The translations under genes were made by a program, and so were the position numbers. A DNA stretch of 44,367 nucleotides from Mycobacterium sp. E3198. GTDB taxonomy: Bacteria > Actinomycetota > Actinomycetes > Mycobacteriales > Mycobacteriaceae. Location of the stretch: positions 1 through 44,367 of the forward strand of contig NZ_LZIS01000006.1 in the NCBI RefSeq assembly GCF_001667015.1, read 5' to 3'. Shown here in pieces: positions 1 through 8,094 of this stretch (position 1 is its first letter; each line of letters begins with the position of its first letter). A model generated the notes under the pieces. It saw nothing but the letters and a program-made list of their open reading frames with translations. It ran no database searches and was not told where the DNA came from.

Positions 1-1451
1 GCTGAACCTCGGTGTTGCCGACCGCCGTTCGGGCTACCCGCTGGAGCTGCTGGTCCGGTCGGCGGCGTCGTCGGAGGTGTCGTCGGCGGCGTGGTCGGCG
101 GCGTCGTCGGAGGTGTCGTCGGCGGCGTCGTCGGAGGTGTCGTCGGCGGCGTCACGGTCGGTGGCGTGTACGGCGGATACGGGTTGTACGGCGGGCGCCA
201 GCCCGGGTAGGGAACGATCACCGGGATCGGTACGGCGGGGTTCGGGTTGGGCACGAAAGCGGGAACGTCGGGCGCCGGCGCGGGCGCGCCGGGCGACACC
301 AGCTGCGGCGGGATGTAGCCGTTGGAGTCCGGGATGACGCCGCCCTGGAACCCGGCGTTGGGCGCGTCGAGCGGCGGCGGCGGCACCGGCGCCTGCTGCT
401 GCGTCGGCAGCAGCGGCATGAACTTGCCCGGGGCGGCGTTCTGGTGGCCCACCACGGGCTGCTGGCTCGCGGTCGGCCGAATCGCGATGGCCACCGCGGC
501 GGCGAGCGACGCAAATCCGATGACCGCGAAGGCGATCACGGCGTTGCCGAGCACCAGGGACCGTCTGCTCAGCGGGACCCGGCCGGTCGCAGCTTCGTCT
601 TCGGAGTCGCCGAATTCGCCGAATTCGTCGTAGTCGGGGCCGAACTCGTCCGCCCCGAGCGGCTCGCCTTCACCGGCCATCGAGTACGCCAGCTGCGGCT
701 CCTCGGCGGCCGCGGCGGCGGCGGCCGGCGCGAAGGCGGTCTCGTCCCCGGTGAGCCCGGCGGCGGGGGCCATCGCGGTGGCGTCCCCGGCCGCCGCCGC
801 CAACGGCAGGGCGGCCAGCGCCGCGCCGCGCGCGAGCGCAAACGTCGGATCCTCGGGGACCTCCACCCGCATGGTTGACGCGTCGCGAAGCTGGTCGGCG
901 ACCCCGGCCAGGTTCGACGACGCGCCGACGAGATAGAGCTCGGTCGGCGCGCCAGGCTGGTCGGTGAGCCGGGCCATCATCGTGTCCAGCGCTGCCGTGG
1001 CGTCGGCGCCCGACGCGCCCGCCAGTGGCTGCGTCGCCAGCATGGTCGGCGGCTGGTCGGGATCGCCGTGGGAATCCACGACCGACAGCGTCGCCGTCTC
1101 GTCGTCGACCACCAGCACACCGCCGGCGCGCCCCGCCGCGCGCATCAGCGCGGTCACCGCCTGCGACTCCGAGAGCACCGCGACGTCATGGACGCCGGAG
1201 TCTTCGAGCGCCCGGCGCAGCTGGTCGGCCTTGGCGGCGTCGGGCCAGCACAGCCGGGTGGCCACCAGCCGGTGGTTCTCGTCGGCCAGCAGCCGGCTCG
1301 TGCCCGTCACGGTCTGGGCCAGCGTCTCGACCGGGTGATCGGCCAGGTCGACGACGGATTGGTCGAGCACGTCCGACCCTCGCGCGCCCGACCCGACCAG
1401 CGCCAGGCGGGCAACGGGACCCGTGACGGCGACCCCCAAAACCACGTCCAT
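1..1451 (-). CDS. Rv0538-like Pro/Thr-rich membrane protein (3' end outside window)
   Basis: ATG at 1451; the frame stays open to the window edge, giving at least 483 residues. The N-terminal ~200 residues look like an actin/Hsp70-type nucleotide fold: alternating hydrophobic strands and a segment LVGASSNLAGVADQL that resembles the Hsp70 phosphate-2 region. An acidic linker follows, then one clear membrane helix at about residues 298-322. After it comes a Pro/Ala-rich tail and a PPTT tandem repeat, so the tail is probably outside the membrane and spans the cell wall. This is the architecture of Rv0538 and its relatives Rv0312 and Rv2264c as I recall them. The function is unknown. The gene is divergent from the Rv0537c-like gene. 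Confidence 0.82.
   Translation of the reverse strand, partial: MDVVLGVAVTGPVARLALVGSGARGSDVLDQSVVDLADHPVETLAQTVTGTSRLLADENHRLVATRLCWPDAAKADQLRRALEDSGVHDVAVLSESQAVTALMRAAGRAGGVLVVDDETATLSVVDSHGDPDQPPTMLATQPLAGASGADATAALDTMMARLTDQPGAPTELYLVGASSNLAGVADQLRDASTMRVEVPEDPTFALARGAALAALPLAAAAGDATAMAPAAGLTGDETAFAPAAAAAAAEEPQLAYSMAGEGEPLGADEFGPDYDEFGEFGDSEDEAATGRVPLSRRSLVLGNAVIAFAVIGFASLAAAVAIAIRPTASQQPVVGHQNAAPGKFMPLLPTQQQAPVPPPPLDAPNAGFQGGVIPDSNGYIPPQLVSPGAPAPAPDVPAFVPNPNPAVPIPVIVPYPGWRPPYNPYPPYTPPTVTPPTTPPTTPPTTPPTTPPTTPPTTPPTTPPTGPAAPAGSPNGGRQHRGS
57..160 (-). repeat. Tandem 12-bp repeat coding for PPTT units
   Basis: The plus strand shows repeats of cggcggcgtcgt / cggaggtgtcgt. Read on the minus strand in the Rv0538-like frame they give about eight PPTT units. 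Repeat number is likely to vary between strains by slippage. The repeats are contiguous with no spacers. Confidence 0.85.
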
Positions 1452-1711
1452 GCAGGCTCTCCTTCGGCCGGCTACCCCACAACCAGCATGTCCCGGCATC
1501 ATTACACTGCGATACCGTCGGCGGTAACACTCATTCGGGCGACACGTTCGCCTGTGAGCGCAGCGTAACCGGGTTGGCAGACCGCGACGGGCGTCGTCCG
1601 AACGGAGATTATGTTTCCAAGTACGCAACGAAGTCGGTGCGGCAGGGGGTTCCCCCGCCCCGCAAACCACGTTGCGCCGCAAGTGACCGTCCTCGACCCC
1701 CGGGGGGAACC
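1452..1711. other. Divergent intergenic region, Rv0538-like / Rv0537c-like
   Basis: About 260 bp between the divergent starts at 1451 (-) and 1712 (+). It must hold both promoters, but I cannot assign -35/-10 pairs with confidence. The upstream in-frame TTG at 1574 would extend the Rv0537c-like protein by 46 residues of unlikely composition, so this stretch is called non-coding. Confidence 0.5.
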
Positions 1712-3370
1712 GTGAGTCAGACAGGCGACGACGCCCCAACCGGCCCCATCCGCAGGCAGGGGCCGCCCCCGGGCCGCCGCCCGCCCGCGGCCGGCACCGT
1801 TGCGGCCCCCACGCGGCGGCGCAACATCGCGGGCGACCTGACCGCGGCCGCCCTGCTCGTCGTGGCGCTGCTGTTGCCGTGGAACCTGTACTTCGGCATG
1901 GGAATCCCGGGCAGCAACAAGGCGCTGCTCGCGGTGCAGTTCGTCGTGACCCTGCTGGCCCTTCTCTCGATCGCCCTGGCCGGCTCCTGGCGGTCGTCGA
2001 GCCCGAGGTTCAACGCCGCGCTGGCCGGGCGGCTGCGGCTGGCGCTCAACGCCCCCTACGCGCTGCTGGTCCTCGGCTTCGTCGCGTTCGATGTGGTCGA
2101 GACGATCCGCTTCGGCGGCACCGTCAACGTCCCGGGCGGCGTCGGACCCGGGGCGTGGCTGGGCATCGCCGGCGCCCTGCTGAGCGCGCGGCCGGTGATC
2201 CGGCCGGTGGACGACGGCGGCGACAACGGCAGGGCCGTCCGGATCATCGGCTACGCGTCGATGGTGGGCGCGGCGCTGAGCTTCGGCGTCAACCTGTTCT
2301 GGCGGGTGCGCTACGCGCTGCAGGGCACGGGCGGTTCCGATTTCGGCAAACAGAACATCGCGGTCATCGCGACGGCGGTGGTGTACGGCGCGGTGGCGCT
2401 GATCGCCGTGGTGGTCGGGTCGAGGTGGCTGCTGCGCAGCACGAGGGCCTCGCGGCTGGCGACGGTGGCGCTCGGGGTGTCGACGCTGGTCGCCGGGATC
2501 GTCGTGTGGGTCCTTCCGGTGGGCCGGGACATCGACGCGTTCCATGGCATCGCGCAGAACACGTCGACGGCAGGGGTTGGGTTCGAGGGCTACCTGGCGT
2601 GGGCGGCCGCCGGCGCGATCTTCGCGCCGCCCGCCCTGCTGGCCCGGCGGCATCCCTCCGCGACCGAGGAGAACGCGTGGCGCGCGGCGGCCCGAAATGG
2701 CTTGCTGCTCATCGTCGTATGGTGCCTGGGGTCGATGGTCATGCGGATCACCGACCTCGCCGTCGGCGTGGCCCTGGACTACCCCTTCTCGCGCTACGAC
2801 AGCATGGTGCTGGCCGGGTTCGACCTGACCACCGCCCTGCTGGCGGTGTGGCTGCGGATCAACCTCGCCAATGACGCGGTGTCCGCCCGGCTGATCTCGT
2901 CGCTGTGCGGGCTGGTCGCCACCCTGAGCATCACCCGTGTCGTCGTGGGCGTCGCGCTGGCGCCCCGGTTCGAGGCGTCGCCCAACGCGCCCGCGCCAAA
3001 CCCGGTGTACGGCAACAACCTTGCCCAGCAGATCACCAGCACCTTCGACGTGGCGCTGTGCGTGCTGGCCCTGTGCATCCTCGCCGCCGCCGTCGTCACC
3101 GGTCAGCTCGGTGCACGGCGGGTGCGACGCCGGCGGCGCCGTCCCACACACACCCGCGGCGGCCCGGCGGGCACCCACCCGGGACCGGCCGCGCCGACGA
3201 CGCGCATCCCCGTCGCCCACGCGGCCCCGCCGTCGGCGGCGGCGACGACGCGCATTCCGACCGGCGGGGCGCCGCAGCCGGCCAGTTCGCCGCGGATCTT
3301 CCGCGGCGACGACTCCGCGACCCGGCAGATTCCCGTACAGAAGCCGCGGATCTTCCGGCCGCCGAGTTAG
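1712..3370 (+). CDS. Polytopic membrane protein, Rv0537c-like
   Basis: GTG at 1712 preceded by a GGGGGG Shine-Dalgarno gives 552 residues. After a Pro/Arg-rich cytosolic N-terminus of ~35 residues there are about ten to twelve hydrophobic segments, the first starting near the LLVVALLLPWNLYFG stretch. The protein ends in a basic, Pro-rich tail in which TTRIP occurs twice. No enzyme motif is visible, and no function is known for the family. The gene converges on galE3, and the two stop codons overlap by two bases (3368-3369). Calling the TTG at 1574 would add an implausible Arg/Pro-rich leader. Confidence 0.82.
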   Translation: MSQTGDDAPTGPIRRQGPPPGRRPPAAGTVAAPTRRRNIAGDLTAAALLVVALLLPWNLYFGMGIPGSNKALLAVQFVVTLLALLSIALAGSWRSSSPRFNAALAGRLRLALNAPYALLVLGFVAFDVVETIRFGGTVNVPGGVGPGAWLGIAGALLSARPVIRPVDDGGDNGRAVRIIGYASMVGAALSFGVNLFWRVRYALQGTGGSDFGKQNIAVIATAVVYGAVALIAVVVGSRWLLRSTRASRLATVALGVSTLVAGIVVWVLPVGRDIDAFHGIAQNTSTAGVGFEGYLAWAAAGAIFAPPALLARRHPSATEENAWRAAARNGLLLIVVWCLGSMVMRITDLAVGVALDYPFSRYDSMVLAGFDLTTALLAVWLRINLANDAVSARLISSLCGLVATLSITRVVVGVALAPRFEASPNAPAPNPVYGNNLAQQITSTFDVALCVLALCILAAAVVTGQLGARRVRRRRRRPTHTRGGPAGTHPGPAAPTTRIPVAHAAPPSAAATTRIPTGGAPQPASSPRIFRGDDSATRQIPVQKPRIFRPPS

Positions 3371-4398
3371 CGCAAAGGCGCGTAAGCGAACTCGCGCAAT
3401 CCCGCCAACGGGTCGACTGCCGCCCGGAAGCCCAACCCCTCGGCCGCGCGGCGGGGATCGGCGACGATGTGGCGCACGTCCCCGCTGCGGTACTGCCCGG
3501 TGACCACCGGCGACACCGAACCGTCCCGGGCGTCGCACAGCGCGGTGGCAACCTCCAGAATCGAGATCGGGCGCCCGGAGCAGACATTGAACGCCGAGAA
3601 GCCCCCGGCGTCCGAGGTCGCGGCGGCGAGGTTGGCGGCGGCGACGTCGTCGACGTGCACGAAATCACGCATCTGGCCGCCGTCCTCGAAAACCCTTGGT
3701 GGCTCGCCCTTTTCCAGTGACGAACGAAAGATGGCGGCCACGCCGGAGTACGGGGTGTCGCGCGGCATCCCGGGGCCGTAGACGTTGTGGTAGCGCAGCG
3801 CCACCACCGAGCCGCCCGTCGCCTCCGCCCACGCCAGGGCGTAATGCTCCTGCGCGGTCTTGCTGGCCGCGTACAGGCTGCGCGGCCGCAGGGCGGCGTC
3901 CTCGTCGACCAGCCGCCACGTCGTGTCGAGTCCGCAGACCGGGCAACGGTTTTCGAAGATGCCGGCGTCGAGGTCGGCGCGCCGGCGCGGCGGCGGGTCG
4001 ACGAGCCCGTGGTCGGGGCAGGCATAGTGGCCGGGCCCGTAGACCACCATCGACGACGCCAGCACCAAGCGGCGCACCCCCGCGGCGAACATCCGCGCCA
4101 GCAACACCGTGGTCGCGAAGTCGTTGTGGCCGCCGTAGGCCGGCGCATCGGCGGCGTCGACGCCGGCACCCACCATCGCCGCCTGATGGCAGACCAGGTC
4201 CACGCCGTCCAACAGCGGGGCCAGCGCGTCGCCGTCGCGGACGTCGACCCGCCGGCAGCCCTGGGGCAGGACCGCATTCGGGCCGTGCGCGGCGGGCAGC
4301 AGGACGTCGACGCCGACCACGTCGTGACCGGCCGCCCGCAGCGCCGCATCCACCCGGGAGCCGATGAAGCCGGCGGCACCGGTCAGCAGCACCCTCAT
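3367..4398 (-). CDS. galE3: NAD-dependent epimerase/dehydratase (GalE3-like, extended SDR)
   Basis: 343 residues from the ATG at 4398, which overlaps the stop of the upstream phosphorylase gene as ATGA. The N-terminus carries the NAD-binding motif TGAAGFIGS (residues 6-14), and the catalytic YxxxK is in SLYAASK, so it should be an active sugar-nucleotide epimerase or dehydratase. Between the Rossmann core and YxxxK lies an insertion with a CPDHG and a CPVCG pair, about 30 residues apart, that could bind one zinc. The exact sugar substrate cannot be read from the sequence; the H37Rv name galE3 (Rv0536) does not prove UDP-galactose specificity. Confidence 0.88.
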   Translation of the reverse strand: MRVLLTGAAGFIGSRVDAALRAAGHDVVGVDVLLPAAHGPNAVLPQGCRRVDVRDGDALAPLLDGVDLVCHQAAMVGAGVDAADAPAYGGHNDFATTVLLARMFAAGVRRLVLASSMVVYGPGHYACPDHGLVDPPPRRRADLDAGIFENRCPVCGLDTTWRLVDEDAALRPRSLYAASKTAQEHYALAWAEATGGSVVALRYHNVYGPGMPRDTPYSGVAAIFRSSLEKGEPPRVFEDGGQMRDFVHVDDVAAANLAAATSDAGGFSAFNVCSGRPISILEVATALCDARDGSVSPVVTGQYRSGDVRHIVADPRRAAEGLGFRAAVDPLAGLREFAYAPLR

Positions 4399-5189
4399 GG
4401 CAGCTCGACCGGGAGCGTGACGCCGGTGTGGGGCTGGCAGTGGGTGCAGGTGTGCTCGACGGCGACGCGGTGGATGGCCGCGCGCACCAGCTCCTTGAAG
4501 ACTCCCATGTTCTTTTCGAATTGGACGAACACGTCGACGGCCTTCACCCCCTCGCCGGCCGTGATCCCGGCGTCCAGGTCGGTCACCAAAGCGATTGCCG
4601 CGTAACAGATTTCGAGTTCGCGGGCCAGCACCGCCTCTGGGTAGCCGGTCATGTTGACCAGGCCGAACCCGGCGGAGGCGAACCACCGGCTTTCGGCCCG
4701 GGTGGAAAAGCGCGGCCCCTGGATCACCACCATGGTGCCGCCGTCGACCACGCCGGGCAGGCCGGTGGCCGCGGCCCGCAGGGTCGGGCAGTACGGATCG
4801 GCGAAGTCGACGTGGACGGCACCGGAGTCGAAGTAGGTGTCGGCGCGGCCGCTGGTGCGATCCACCAGCTGGTCGGGCACCACCACCGCGCCCGGGCCGG
4901 TGTCGGGGTTCAGGCTGCCGACCGCGCACGGGCCGAAGACCCGCCGCGCGCCGAGCTTGCGCAGCGCCCACATGTTGGCCCGGTACGGCACGGTGTGCGC
5001 CGAGAACTGGTGGGTCGCGCCGTGCCGCGGCAGAAAGGCGACCTCGTGGTCGCCGATCGCGCCCACCGTGACCGGCGCGCTGGGCGGGCCGTACGGGGTG
5101 TCGACGTCGATGGTGCGAACGGACGATTCGAAGAACGTGTAGAAGCCGCTGCCGCCGATGACTCCGAGCATCCGCCCATTGTGGGGCAT
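4395..5189 (-). CDS. pnp: 5'-methylthioadenosine phosphorylase (PNP/MTAP family)
   Basis: 264 residues from the ATG at 5189, the length I recall for Rv0535; an internal ATG at 5171 is the alternative. GGSGFY near the N-terminus is the phosphate-binding start of the MTAP family. [21 protein letters not shown] and [13 protein letters not shown] mark the nucleoside and phosphate pockets. The enzyme cleaves methylthioadenosine, the by-product of polyamine and other AdoMet reactions, to adenine and methylthioribose-1-phosphate. It overlaps galE3 by four bases, so the two are probably co-translated. Only 16 bp separate its start from menA on the other strand. Confidence 0.92.
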   Translation of the reverse strand: MPHNGRMLGVIGGSGFYTFFESSVRTIDVDTPYGPPSAPVTVGAIGDHEVAFLPRHGATHQFSAHTVPYRANMWALRKLGARRVFGPCAVGSLNPDTGPGAVVVPDQLVDRTSGRADTYFDSGAVHVDFADPYCPTLRAAATGLPGVVDGGTMVVIQGPRFSTRAESRWFASAGFGLVNMTGYPEAVLARELEICYAAIALVTDLDAGITAGEGVKAVDVFVQFEKNMGVFKELVRAAIHRVAVEHTCTHCQPHTGVTLPVELP

Positions 5190-5190
5190 A

Positions 5191-5203
5191 GGGCAGGATG
5201 CCC
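5191..5203. promoter_or_regulatory. Short palindrome between pnp and menA starts
   Basis: GGGCA-GGA-TGCCC is a perfect 5-bp inverted repeat in the 16-bp gap between the two divergent start codons. CAGGAT (5194-5199) sits 6 nt before the menA GTG, and CATCCT on the other strand sits 5 nt before the pnp ATG. Both could therefore be weak -10 elements for leaderless transcripts. The site could be an operator or simply overlapping promoters. Confidence 0.35.
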
Positions 5204-5205
5204 TG

Positions 5206-6078
5206 GTGGCCAGTTTCGCGCAGTGGGTCGAAGGCGCCCGGCCCCGCACGCTGCCCAACGCGGTGGCGCCGGTGGTGGCGGGCACGGGCGCCGCGGCGTG
5301 GCTGGGATCCGCGGTGTGGTGGAAGGCGCTGCTGGCGTTGGCCGTCGCGCTGGCGCTGATCGTCGGCGTCAACTACGCCAACGACTACTCCGACGGCATC
5401 CGCGGCACCGACGACGACCGGGCGGGGCCGGTGCGGCTGGTCGGCTCGCGGCTGGCGAGCCCGCGCGCGGTGCTGACCGCGGCGGTCACGAGCCTGTCGG
5501 TGGGCGCGGCGGCCGGGCTGGCGCTGGCGCTGGTCAGCGCGCCCTGGCTGATCGCGGTCGGCGCGGCCTGCATCGCCGGGGCGTGGCTGTACACCGGGGG
5601 GTCAAAACCGTACGGCTACGCGGGTTTCGGCGAGGTCGCGGTGTTCGTGTTTTTCGGTCTGGTCGCCGTGCTGGGCACCGAGTACACGCAGGCGCTGCGG
5701 GTGGACTGGGTGGGGTTGGTGCTGGCGGTGTCGATCGGCGCGCTGTCGTCGTCGGTGCTGGTGGCCAACAACCTGCGCGACATCCCGACCGACGCGCAGT
5801 CGGGCAAGACGACGCTGGCGGTGCGGCTGGGCGATGCCCGCACCCGGGGCCTCTACCAGGTACTGCTGGCGACCGCCGGGCTGCTGACCCTGGTGCTGAT
5901 GGCGGCGACGCCGTGGTGCGCCGTGGGGCTGGTGGCCACGCCACCGGCGCTGCGCGCGCTGGCGCCGGTGCGCTCAGGCCGCGGCGGGCGCGAGCTGATT
6001 CCGGTGCTGCGCGACACCGGGCTGACGATGGTGCTGTGGGCGGTCGCGGTGGCGGCCGCGCTGGCGCTCGCGCGCTGA
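5206..6078 (+). CDS. menA: 1,4-dihydroxy-2-naphthoate polyprenyltransferase
   Basis: GTG start, 290 residues. UbiA-family integral membrane prenyltransferase. It attaches the polyprenyl tail to 1,4-dihydroxy-2-naphthoate in menaquinone synthesis at the cytoplasmic membrane. The first Asp-rich motif is [14 protein letters not shown] and the second is [22 protein letters not shown]; both bind Mg-diphosphate. Several hydrophobic helices match the usual eight- or nine-helix UbiA fold. It is divergent from pnp with almost no intergenic space. In H37Rv fabH follows at this end; here a palindromic repeat and a DUF4229 gene follow instead. Confidence 0.95.
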   Translation: MASFAQWVEGARPRTLPNAVAPVVAGTGAAAWLGSAVWWKALLALAVALALIVGVNYANDYSDGIRGTDDDRAGPVRLVGSRLASPRAVLTAAVTSLSVGAAAGLALALVSAPWLIAVGAACIAGAWLYTGGSKPYGYAGFGEVAVFVFFGLVAVLGTEYTQALRVDWVGLVLAVSIGALSSSVLVANNLRDIPTDAQSGKTTLAVRLGDARTRGLYQVLLATAGLLTLVLMAATPWCAVGLVATPPALRALAPVRSGRGGRELIPVLRDTGLTMVLWAVAVAAALALAR

Positions 6079-6082
6079 GCGC

Positions 6083-6181
6083 TTCGAGTGTGCGCGGGGC
6101 TTCGAGGGTGAACTGACGTACGGATCTGGGCGATTTTCCCGCCCTACGCGCACACTCAGACGCCCTGGAGGCACACTCGAA
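6083..6181. repeat. Palindromic intergenic element A
   Basis: TTCGAGTGTGC (6083-6093) is the exact reverse complement of GCACACTCGAA (6171-6181). The overlapping GAGTGTGCGCG (6086-6096) is also the exact reverse complement of CGCGCACACTC (6147-6157). One left arm can thus pair with either of two right arms, giving two alternative hairpins. The core CGAGTGTGCG resembles the arms of elements B (10662) and C (25217). It lies just downstream of menA and downstream of the converging DUF4229 gene, so it could also act as a terminator. Confidence 0.75.
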
Positions 6182-6199
6182 CCGGCGCACGCCGAGGGG

Positions 6200-6550
6200 C
6201 TAGGCCCCGGGCTCGTCGGGCTCCTCCGGCGGCGTCTCCCCGCGCAGCCGCGCATGCAGCTGTTCGCGTTCCCGGCGCCGGCGCTCGCCGCTGATCGCCA
6301 GCGCGGCGGTCGCCCGCCGGCGCAGCGGGGCGAACAACCAGATGCCCAGGGGCATCGCGATGATCAAAGCGAACAGCACCGCCACCACGACGGGGAACGG
6401 GGTGACCCCGAGCAACCGCGCGATCCCGTAGATCGCGCCGCTCAGCGCGGCGACGAGCGCCAACCGCGCCCCCGCGTAGAGCGACACGTCGACCATGACA
6501 CGGTTGCGGGGGCGCTCCCCAGTGCTGTTGTCCCCAGGCCCTTCTGACAC
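6200..6550 (-). CDS. DUF4229 small membrane protein, Rv0531-like
   Basis: GTG at 6550, 116 residues. TAGGCT ends exactly 6 nt before this GTG, which fits a leaderless transcript and supports this start. Two hydrophobic helices (around ARLALVAALSGAIYGIARLL and FPVVVAVLFALIIAMPLGIW) are followed by LRRRAT and a charged, probably coiled cytosolic tail rich in Arg and Glu. This matches Rv0531 as I recall it. Function unknown. It is divergent from the 53-residue gene at 6597. Confidence 0.8.
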   Translation of the reverse strand: MSEGPGDNSTGERPRNRVMVDVSLYAGARLALVAALSGAIYGIARLLGVTPFPVVVAVLFALIIAMPLGIWLFAPLRRRATAALAISGERRRREREQLHARLRGETPPEEPDEPGA

Positions 6551-6556
6551 AGCTCG

Positions 6557-6562
6557 AGCCTA
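6557..6562 (-). promoter_or_regulatory. -10 element (TAGGCT) at leaderless distance from the DUF4229 GTG
   Basis: On the minus strand TAGGCT-CGAGCT-GTG: a TANNNT hexamer, six bases, then the start codon. Transcription would begin at or next to the GTG. Confidence 0.5.
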
Positions 6563-6571
6563 CGGCGCGGG

Positions 6572-6577
6572 TATATT
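6572..6577 (+). promoter_or_regulatory. Probable -10 (TATATT) for the 53-residue gene
   Basis: TATATT would start transcription near 6584. That leaves a ~13-nt leader which contains a strong AAGGAGG site (6584-6590) just before the GTG at 6597. Confidence 0.45.
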
Positions 6578-6596
6578 CGCTCCAAGGAGGTGTTAA

Positions 6597-6758
6597 GTGC
6601 TCTACCTGCTGCTCGTCCTGATCCTGGGGACGCTGATCTACGTTGGCTGGCGCGCCGCGCGGTCCCAGGCCCACCGGCCGAAGACGCGCGTCATCGGACC
6701 CGACGACGATCCGGACTTTTTGCGGCGGTTAGGTCACGGGGACAACAACCCCCGCTAA
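6597..6758 (+). CDS. 53-residue single-helix membrane protein, Rv0530A-like
   Basis: GTG at 6597 with AAGGAGG 6 nt upstream, one of the best ribosome sites in the window. The first ~18 residues form a hydrophobic helix (VLYLLLVLILGTLIYVGWRA), followed by a basic then acidic tail ending FLRRLGHGDNNPR. The size and position fit the small gene Rv0530A of H37Rv. Function unknown. Its stop overlaps that of the converging ATPase gene by two bases. Being so short it is easily missed by gene callers. Confidence 0.75.
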   Translation: MLYLLLVLILGTLIYVGWRAARSQAHRPKTRVIGPDDDPDFLRRLGHGDNNPR

Positions 6759-8050
6759 GCGACTCCGGGGTTGCGCTGGTCGCCGGGGAACCCATCGGCG
6801 ACGACGGCCGCCAGCTCGGCGAGCGCCTCGCGGGTTCCGCGCCGCAACCGGTCCAGCTCGATCTCGGCGCCCTCTTCCAGGTGCGGGTCGAACGGGATCA
6901 GCCGCACGGCGCGGCAGCGGCGCGAGAAGTGATCGACCACCTTGTTCATGTCGACCTTGCCGGTGCGCGGCCGCACGGCGTTGATGACCGCGATCGAGTT
7001 GCGCACCAGCTCCTGGTGGCCGTGCGCGTCCAGCCAGTCCAGCGTCGCCGAGGCGCTGCGCGCGCCGTCGATGGACCCCGACGCGACCACCAGCAACACG
7101 TCGGCCTTCTCCAGCACCGACGACATCGCCGAGTGCAAGAGCCCGGGTCCGCAGTCGGTGAGCACCAGGCCGTAGAACCGCTCCAGGCTGTCCAGGACGC
7201 GCGCGTAGTCGTCGGCGCTGAAGGCCTCGGAGATGGCCGGGTCGGTTTCCGACGCGAGCACCTCCAGCCCGCTCGGGCCCTTCGAGGTGTAGCGACGGAT
7301 GTCGGTGTAGCGCTCGATGGTCCCGGCGTCGTGCAGCAGCTGACGCACCGTCGCCGCCGTCTCCAGCGGGATCTTCTGGTTCAGCGTGCCGCGGTCGGGG
7401 CTGGCGTCGACGGCCACCACGCGGTCGCCGCGGATGGAGGCGAACGTCGACCCCAGCGTCGCGGTGATCGTGGTCTTGCCGACGCCGCCCTTCAGCGACA
7501 GCAGCGCCACCCGGTAGCAGCCCCGCAGGGGCCGGTTGACCTGCGCCACCAGGTTGTTGTGCCGCAGGGCGCGCGGGCTCTCGCCGAGGTTGATCAGGTG
7601 ACCGGACAGGTCGTAGACCAACCGGCGCCAGCCCTCCGAGGGCGGCGGCTTGACCGGCCGCAACAGCATGCCGGTGGACAGCTCCGGGTAGGGCGTGTGC
7701 GGCAGGTGCTCGGGCCGGTACGGGGGCGCCTGGGCCTCGGCCGGCGGTGCCTCGGCCGGCCCGTTGTAGTAGGCGCCGTAGGCGGTCGGGTCGACGCGCG
7801 GGATGCCGGTGACCGGCGTGGAATCCCAGGGCGGCATGCCGCCGCGCGCGGGCGCGGGCCCCGCCGCCGTGGACGGTGCCTGCTCCCGCCGCTCGGCCGT
7901 GGGGACCCGACGCTCGGTGCGGAATCCGGCGAAGGCGCGGGTAGGCGCCTCCCCCGAGTCGGCCGCCGGTTCGCTGGATTGCTGCGCCGGGGGCAGCTCC
8001 GTCGTCTGCGGCTCGGGCGCCCCCACGCCCGTCGTTGGATGGTCGGACAC
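6755..8050 (-). CDS. MinD/ParA-type P-loop ATPase, Rv0530-like
   Basis: GTG at 8050, 431 residues, chosen because AGGGGGAG lies at good spacing; a GTG two codons upstream sits on top of that site. Residues 1-~170 are Pro/Ala-rich and probably disordered. The ATPase domain starts at the deviant Walker A in LLSLKGGVGKTTITATLG, followed by VVAVDASPDRGTLNQKI (switch I/II region) and LVLTDCGPGLLHSAM (Walker B-like). Such proteins position cell-surface or secretion machinery, or carry cargo. The similar layout of EspI and other ESX-linked ATPases is suggestive only. It follows ccsA with a 44-nt gap and is probably in the same transcription unit. Confidence 0.82.
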   Translation of the reverse strand: MSDHPTTGVGAPEPQTTELPPAQQSSEPAADSGEAPTRAFAGFRTERRVPTAERREQAPSTAAGPAPARGGMPPWDSTPVTGIPRVDPTAYGAYYNGPAEAPPAEAQAPPYRPEHLPHTPYPELSTGMLLRPVKPPPSEGWRRLVYDLSGHLINLGESPRALRHNNLVAQVNRPLRGCYRVALLSLKGGVGKTTITATLGSTFASIRGDRVVAVDASPDRGTLNQKIPLETAATVRQLLHDAGTIERYTDIRRYTSKGPSGLEVLASETDPAISEAFSADDYARVLDSLERFYGLVLTDCGPGLLHSAMSSVLEKADVLLVVASGSIDGARSASATLDWLDAHGHQELVRNSIAVINAVRPRTGKVDMNKVVDHFSRRCRAVRLIPFDPHLEEGAEIELDRLRRGTREALAELAAVVADGFPGDQRNPGVA

Positions 8051-8094
8051 CTGCACTCCCCCTTGTTGCGATTATTCGGGTCGGTTGCTCACTG

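Noticed and set aside
57..160. Possible CRISPR or short tandem array at the left edge
   Set aside because: The repeats are contiguous 12-mers in frame with the Rv0538-like protein and have no spacers.
1502..3538. 678-codon minus-strand open frame opposite the Rv0537c-like gene
   Set aside because: Rich in Arg, Gly and His without any domain, exactly antisense to a gene with a ribosome site and clear membrane helices. High GC keeps the reverse frame open.
4428..6116. 562-codon plus-strand frame over the MTA phosphorylase and menA
   Set aside because: It crosses both strands' real genes with a Gly/Arg-rich product; menA uses a different frame.
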